A stretch of DNA of 8,866 nucleotides from Gammaproteobacteria bacterium (GTDB lineage Bacteria; Pseudomonadota; Gammaproteobacteria; Steroidobacterales; Steroidobacteraceae). The position numbers were made by a program, and so were the translations under genes. Shown here in pieces: positions 5,690 to 8,866 of this stretch; the first letter of the stretch is position 1; every line of letters begins with the position of its first letter. The stretch is taken from the NCBI GenBank assembly GCA_030040525.1, contig JASHTN010000420.1, positions 1 through 8,866 of the forward strand. The letters run 5' to 3'. The notes below the pieces were generated by a model. That model did not search any database and had not been told where the DNA came from. It saw only the letters and a list, made by a program, of their open reading frames with translations.

Positions 5690-7504
5690 CGCGGGCGGCA
5701 CGGCATCGAACGCCAGGGCGATGCGCGGCTGCATGCCGTGGATCGGATTCGTCCCGTGCCACAGGTAGGAGGGGAACAGCACCAGCATCCCGGCCACCGG
5801 ACGCACGTGCAGCTCGGGCGTGGCGTCCGGCACCGCGAAGCGCGGCTCGCCGAACTTGAGCCACCCGCTGCGCAGCGCCGTGTCATCCGACTCCTCGGGT
5901 ACTGCCGCGTAGTACGCCGAGCTGATCCAGCCGTGGTCATGGTAGTGGTTGACGTGATAGCCGTCGCGGCCCAGCTGCACCGACCAGGCTTCGGCGATCA
6001 CCGCCGAAGCCCGGTTGCGCGCCGTGAACGGGTGGCGTGCATCGCAGCCGAGCGCGCCGGTGTACTCCGCGAGGGCCGGCGCGCAGGCGGCGAGCACCGC
6101 CTGGATCGCCGGCTCCGGATCGGCGACCAGGTCGTGCGCCGTCTGGCTGCCGTTACGCACGCTCGGCGCGAGCGGCAGGACTGCGATGCGCTGCCGCGCG
6201 GCGAGCGCCTGAATGAGCGCCGCGTTGAGCGCCGCCATGGATCCAAAGGCCGCCGGCGGCTCGAGCGGGTAGCTGCGCACCAGGCGCTCATAGTCGAACC
6301 ACTCCCGGTAGGAGTCCCGCCCGAGCAGGCGCGCAGCCGTCGCCTCCCAGGCGAGCCAGCGTTGTGAGAGCGGCTGCGAGACGCGCTGCGCACGAACGAA
6401 CGCCAGCGCTTCCTGCGCTCGGCCGCGCGACAGCAGGATCGACACCACGTTCTCCACCGCCGCCGCATCGTCCGGCAGCGCCGCCGCCGCCTCGAGTGCA
6501 TGGGTCTCGGCCTCGGCCAGCCGCTCGCCCTCGCGCAGCACCTGCGAGAGCAGCAGCCGCAGCCGCGGCTGCAGGCCGGCGCGCTGCAGCTCCTCGCGCA
6601 GCAGCTGCTCGGCGAGCGCGGCGTGGCCCGTGCGCGTGAGCAACGCCGTCAGCTTCGCCCGCAGCTCGAAGTCCTCCGCAGCCTGCCCGACCGCAGCGAT
6701 CAGCGAGCGTGCAAACTCGGCATCCCCGCACGTCTGGCGCAGACGCGCCAGCTCGAGTTGTGCCTGCACATGCCGCGGCGAGAGCTGCACAGCGTGCGCG
6801 TAGTCACGCTCGGCCTCGGCCAGGCGCCCGAGCTGCGCGAGCACGCGGGCGCGCGACAGACTCAGGTCGAATCCGCGCATGCCGAGCGATTGCGCGCGCG
6901 CGAGCTGCTCGAGCGCCTCCTGCGCGCGGTCCATGCGCGCGAGCAGCGCGCCGAGCTGCTGCTGCGCCGGCCCGAGGCGCGGGTTCAGGGCGAGCGCGCG
7001 CCGGTAGGCGGACTCGGCCTCGGGCAGGCGGCCGCGACGCGTGAGAATCAGGCCGAGAGCGCTCCAGCCGCGCGCGTCCTGCGGGCTGGCAGCGAGCAAG
7101 GTACGGCACTCCGCCTCGGCTTCCACGACGCGCCCGAGCCCCTCGAGACTGAGCGCCAGCCCGTGGTGCGCCGCGAGCTGCCCCGGATCGAGCTGCAGCA
7201 CCCGCCGGTAGGCGCGCACGGCATCCGCGAGGCGGCCGTGCCGCCGGAGAAAAGTCGCGAGGTTGAGCCGCAGGCTCGGATCGTGCGGCGAGAACTCGAT
7301 GCTGCGGCGGATCAACTGCTCGCCGGCGGCGGCATCGCCGCTGCGGGCGCGGATCAGTCCGAGCAGGTGCGTCGCCGCGGGGTTGGCGGGCTCGCTCGAG
7401 AGTACGGCAAGACAGGCCCCCGCGGCCTCGCCGAGCTTGCCCGCATCGAGAAGCGCGCCCGCGCGCGCCAGCTGCGCGGAGACATCCGCCGCCGCGCCGG
7501 TCAC
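5681..7504 (-). CDS. TPR-repeat protein with C-terminal 2-oxoglutarate/Fe(II) oxygenase domain
   Basis: This cytoplasmic protein has 607 residues. Residues about 8-345 are tandem TPR helices with a clear 34-residue period (for example 76-109, 110-143, 144-177, 178-211 and 212-245) that should form a protein-binding superhelix. The C-terminal 100 residues resemble the putative 2OG-Fe(II) oxygenase family PF13759: the HYHDHGWISSAYY segment (520-532), LVLFPSYLWHGTNP (574-587) and QPRIALAFD (592-600). Likely iron ligands are His522 and/or His524 with His583, and Arg593 would hold 2-oxoglutarate. Such enzymes hydroxylate a substrate using oxygen; the target here is unknown and is probably a protein bound by the TPRs. 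The GTG start at 7504 overlaps the upstream gene's stop (GTGA) and has no Shine-Dalgarno sequence, so translation is probably coupled. The frame stays open upstream to 7954, but that stretch overlaps another gene and lacks TPR character. Confidence 0.88.
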   Translation of the reverse strand: MTGAAADVSAQLARAGALLDAGKLGEAAGACLAVLSSEPANPAATHLLGLIRARSGDAAAGEQLIRRSIEFSPHDPSLRLNLATFLRRHGRLADAVRAYRRVLQLDPGQLAAHHGLALSLEGLGRVVEAEAECRTLLAASPQDARGWSALGLILTRRGRLPEAESAYRRALALNPRLGPAQQQLGALLARMDRAQEALEQLARAQSLGMRGFDLSLSRARVLAQLGRLAEAERDYAHAVQLSPRHVQAQLELARLRQTCGDAEFARSLIAAVGQAAEDFELRAKLTALLTRTGHAALAEQLLREELQRAGLQPRLRLLLSQVLREGERLAEAETHALEAAAALPDDAAAVENVVSILLSRGRAQEALAFVRAQRVSQPLSQRWLAWEATAARLLGRDSYREWFDYERLVRSYPLEPPAAFGSMAALNAALIQALAARQRIAVLPLAPSVRNGSQTAHDLVADPEPAIQAVLAACAPALAEYTGALGCDARHPFTARNRASAVIAEAWSVQLGRDGYHVNHYHDHGWISSAYYAAVPEESDDTALRSGWLKFGEPRFAVPDATPELHVRPVAGMLVLFPSYLWHGTNPIHGMQPRIALAFDAVPPAVS

Positions 7505-7758
7505 GGCTGCGGGGCCGCGGTGGTGGCGCGGGTCGTGGACGCGGACGCCGCGGGCGAGGCGCGGTGCGTGAGCGGCTTGCGCTTGTGCAGGATCTGCGGC
7601 CCGATCGGCGCGCCGAAGACGCGCTGGCCGGTATGGCGGGGCGCAAACGCGCTCGCCTTCGCAGGCGCCTTGGCGTCGGACGGATCGGCGCGCGCCGGCG
7701 CGGCAGCCTGCGTCAGGCCAAGCGCGAGAAGGACCCCAAGCAGAGCGAAGCGGCTCAC
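7501..7758 (-). CDS. Small exported basic protein of unknown function
   Basis: The 85-residue product begins with a convincing signal peptide (SRF, hydrophobic ALLGVLLALGL, cleavage near PARA|D at about 24). The mature 61 residues are rich in Ala, Pro, Thr, Lys, Arg and His with no cysteine. A more structured-looking centre, GQRVFGAPIGPQILHKRKP, lies at about 44-62. The Ala/Thr/Pro-rich tail looks disordered. I know no family for it. The GTG at 7758 is the start that includes the whole signal peptide; TAAAG about 7 nt upstream is a weak ribosome site. Its TGA stop overlaps the GTG of the TPR-oxygenase gene, so the two are made together. It could be a partner, but its export makes it an awkward substrate for a cytoplasmic hydroxylase unless modified before secretion. 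Confidence 0.65.
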   Translation of the reverse strand: MSRFALLGVLLALGLTQAAAPARADPSDAKAPAKASAFAPRHTGQRVFGAPIGPQILHKRKPLTHRASPAASASTTRATTAAPQP

Positions 7759-7834
7759 GCTCGCACTTTACCGCGGCGCCGGGTGAAACGTCCTGCGAGT
7801 TGGTTCTGCGCCTGCGCGCCAGGGCGGGCGTACG

Positions 7835-7843
7835 TGCTACTTT
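7835..7843 (+). promoter_or_regulatory. Possible extended -10 promoter for rfbA
   Basis: TGCTACTTT (TG at 7835-7836, hexamer TACTTT at 7838-7843) resembles an extended -10 element and would start transcription near 7850, giving a leader of about 30 nt. No -35 box is visible at 17 bp. It resembles the candidate before glgP (TGCTAGACT), which slightly strengthens both. Confidence 0.3.
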
Positions 7844-7865
7844 GCCGCCCTCGGCACCACGCGCT

Positions 7866-7869
7866 AGGA
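7866..7869 (+). promoter_or_regulatory. Ribosome binding site of rfbA
   Basis: AGGA lies 11 nt before the ATG at 7881, a long but workable distance. It and the start of homology (MTNKGIVLAGG) favour this ATG over an in-frame upstream start at 7800. Confidence 0.5.
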
Positions 7870-7880
7870 TTCGTAAGTTC

Positions 7881-8762
7881 ATGACCAACAAAGGCATTGT
7901 GCTCGCCGGCGGCTCGGGCACGCGTCTGTACCCGGTGACCCGCGCAATCTCCAAGCAGCTCCTGCCGCTCTATGACAAGCCGCTCGTGTACTACCCGCTG
8001 GCGACGCTCATGCTCGCCGGCATCCGCGACGTGCTGCTCATCTCGACTCCGGAGGACCTGCCGCTGTTTGAACGGCTGCTCGGCGACGGCTCGCAGTGGG
8101 GCATCCGGCTGCGTTACGCCCCGCAGCCCGAGCCGCGCGGCATCGCCCAGGCGCTGCTGATCGGCGCGCCGTTCATCGCTGCGGAGCCGGTGTGCCTGGT
8201 GCTGGGCGACAACCTGTTCTACGGGCACGGGCTCCCGGAGCAGCTGCGCGCGGCTGCAGCCCGGGCGCGCGGCGCCACGGTGTTCGCGTATTACGTGCGC
8301 GACCCGCAGCGCTACGGAGTGGTGGAGTTCGACGTGCACGGCCGCGCCGTGGGGCTGGAGGAGAAGCCCGCGGCGCCGCGCTCGCATTACGCAGTCACGG
8401 GGCTGTACTTCTACGACGGGCGCTGCGTGGAGATTGCGCGCGGCCTCGAGCCCTCCGCGCGCGGCGAGCTCGAGATCACCGACGTCAATCGCGCCTACCT
8501 CGCCCAGGGGGCGCTGCGGGTCGAGGTCCTCGGCCGCGGCGCCGCCTGGCTGGATACCGGCACGCATGCCGCACTGCTGCAGGCGGCGAACTTCGTCGAG
8601 ACGATCGAGGGGCGCCAGGGGCTCAAGGTCTGCTGCCCCGAGGAGATCGCCTACCGCCAGGGCTTCATCGACCGCGCGCAGCTGCTGAAGCTCGCGCAGG
8701 GGCTGAAGCGCACCGGCTACGGCGAGTATCTCGAGAGCATCCTCAACGAGCGGGTGTTCTGA
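7881..8762 (+). CDS. rfbA: Glucose-1-phosphate thymidylyltransferase
   Basis: RfbA (RmlA) condenses dTTP with glucose-1-phosphate to give dTDP-glucose, the first step of dTDP-L-rhamnose synthesis for O-antigen or other surface polysaccharide, in the cytoplasm. At 293 residues it has the family's usual length. The signature loop is GIVLAGGSGTRLYPVT (5-20), followed by KQLLPLYDKPLVYYPL (25-40). LGDNLFYG (108-115) carries the metal-binding Asp110, YGVVEF lies at 145-150, LEEKP with Lys162 at 159-163, YAVTGLYFYD at 170-179, ELEITDVN at 196-203 and WLDTGTH with Asp225 at 223-229. All expected catalytic residues are present. Its TGA overlaps the rfbC ATG by one base, so the two are translationally coupled. 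The rfbB and rfbD genes are not in the window and probably lie downstream or elsewhere. Confidence 0.97.
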   Translation: MTNKGIVLAGGSGTRLYPVTRAISKQLLPLYDKPLVYYPLATLMLAGIRDVLLISTPEDLPLFERLLGDGSQWGIRLRYAPQPEPRGIAQALLIGAPFIAAEPVCLVLGDNLFYGHGLPEQLRAAAARARGATVFAYYVRDPQRYGVVEFDVHGRAVGLEEKPAAPRSHYAVTGLYFYDGRCVEIARGLEPSARGELEITDVNRAYLAQGALRVEVLGRGAAWLDTGTHAALLQAANFVETIEGRQGLKVCCPEEIAYRQGFIDRAQLLKLAQGLKRTGYGEYLESILNERVF

Positions 8763-8866
8763 TGCGCAGCACGGCGCTGGCGCTTCCCGGGCTGCTGCTG
8801 ATCGAGCACCAGGTGTTCGAGGATGCGCGCGGCGCGTTCTTCGAGAGCTGGAACGAGCGCGAATTC
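8762..8866 (+). CDS. rfbC: dTDP-4-dehydrorhamnose 3,5-epimerase, N-terminal fragment
   Basis: Only the first 35 codons are inside the window; the frame is open to the right edge (the family is about 180 residues). RfbC (RmlC) epimerises C3 and C5 of dTDP-4-keto-6-deoxyglucose, the third step of dTDP-rhamnose synthesis. The visible stretch PGLLLIEHQVFEDARGAFFE (9-28) followed by SWNEREF (29-35) is the conserved N-terminal strand and RG-FFES-N-REF motif, including the Arg23 position common to the family. The ATG at 8762 shares its A with the rfbA stop (TGATG). The catalytic His and Tyr lie beyond the edge. Confidence 0.92.
   Translation, partial: MRSTALALPGLLLIEHQVFEDARGAFFESWNEREF

Noticed and set aside
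4739..6367. A 542-codon plus-strand frame spanning the junction of two operons
   Set aside because: It runs out of frame through the exported protein and DUF192 genes and then antisense to the oxygenase domain; its composition is Arg/Ala-rich with no motifs.
6500..7786. A 428-codon plus-strand frame opposite the TPR gene
   Set aside because: Its apparent periodicity (repeated LGLGQ, RELL) mirrors the antisense TPR repeats and does not indicate a real protein.
7505..7954. N-terminal extension of the TPR-oxygenase frame
   Set aside because: The extension overlaps the small exported gene in another frame, has Arg-rich shadow composition, and TPR homology begins only after the GTG at 7504.
7755..8567. 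A 270-codon minus-strand frame opposite rfbA
   Set aside because: It is antisense to a complete, motif-perfect RfbA and shows no protein-like features.
8861..8866. GAATTC exactly at the right edge
   Set aside because: It might suggest a cloning boundary, but it falls in a normal conserved rfbC codon context (EREF), and a single six-base match at an edge is weak evidence.

Overview
The window is very GC-rich double-stranded bacterial chromosome, densely packed with genes whose starts and stops mostly touch or overlap. Protein similarities (GlgC, a DUF3417-type glycogen phosphorylase, RfbA/RfbC, a TPR plus 2-oxoglutarate oxygenase protein) and base composition suggest a high-GC proteobacterium, perhaps a gammaproteobacterium of the Steroidobacter/Xanthomonad sort. 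That placement is an inference from recall, not from a search. There are no rRNA or tRNA genes, insertion sequences, prophage parts or CRISPR arrays.

Region 1 (1-3070, minus strand) is a glycogen module: glgP (alpha-glucan phosphorylase) followed 37 bp later by the N-terminal third of glgC (ADP-glucose pyrophosphorylase), which runs off the left edge. One enzyme releases glucose-1-phosphate from glycogen and the other commits it to glycogen synthesis.

Region 2 (3071-3251) is the 181-bp spacer between glgP and a divergent operon. Its right third (3191-3251) falls to about 31% GC. It holds a near-consensus sigma-70-type promoter for padR and two related imperfect palindromes whose centres are about three helical turns apart. 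The -10 box ends only 8 bp before the padR ATG, so the transcript is probably leaderless or nearly so.

Region 3 (3252-5684, plus strand) is a tight four-gene operon: a small PadR repressor, a membrane protein with an N-terminal HAAS/DUF1700-type helical domain and a duplicated Sensor-type membrane module, an exported four-cysteine protein of unknown function, and an exported DUF192 protein. The logic looks like a self-regulated PadR and membrane-partner unit that controls an envelope response. This is the least understood part of the window.

Region 4 (5681-7758, minus strand) is a two-gene unit: a small exported protein of about 85 residues, coupled by a GTGA overlap to a TPR protein with a C-terminal 2-oxoglutarate/Fe(II) oxygenase domain. 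Its stop codon and that of the DUF192 gene overlap inside one CTAG.

Region 5 (7881-8866, plus strand) begins a dTDP-rhamnose operon: rfbA followed, with a one-base overlap, by the first 35 codons of rfbC, cut by the right edge. RfbA is a third enzyme in the window that handles glucose-1-phosphate.
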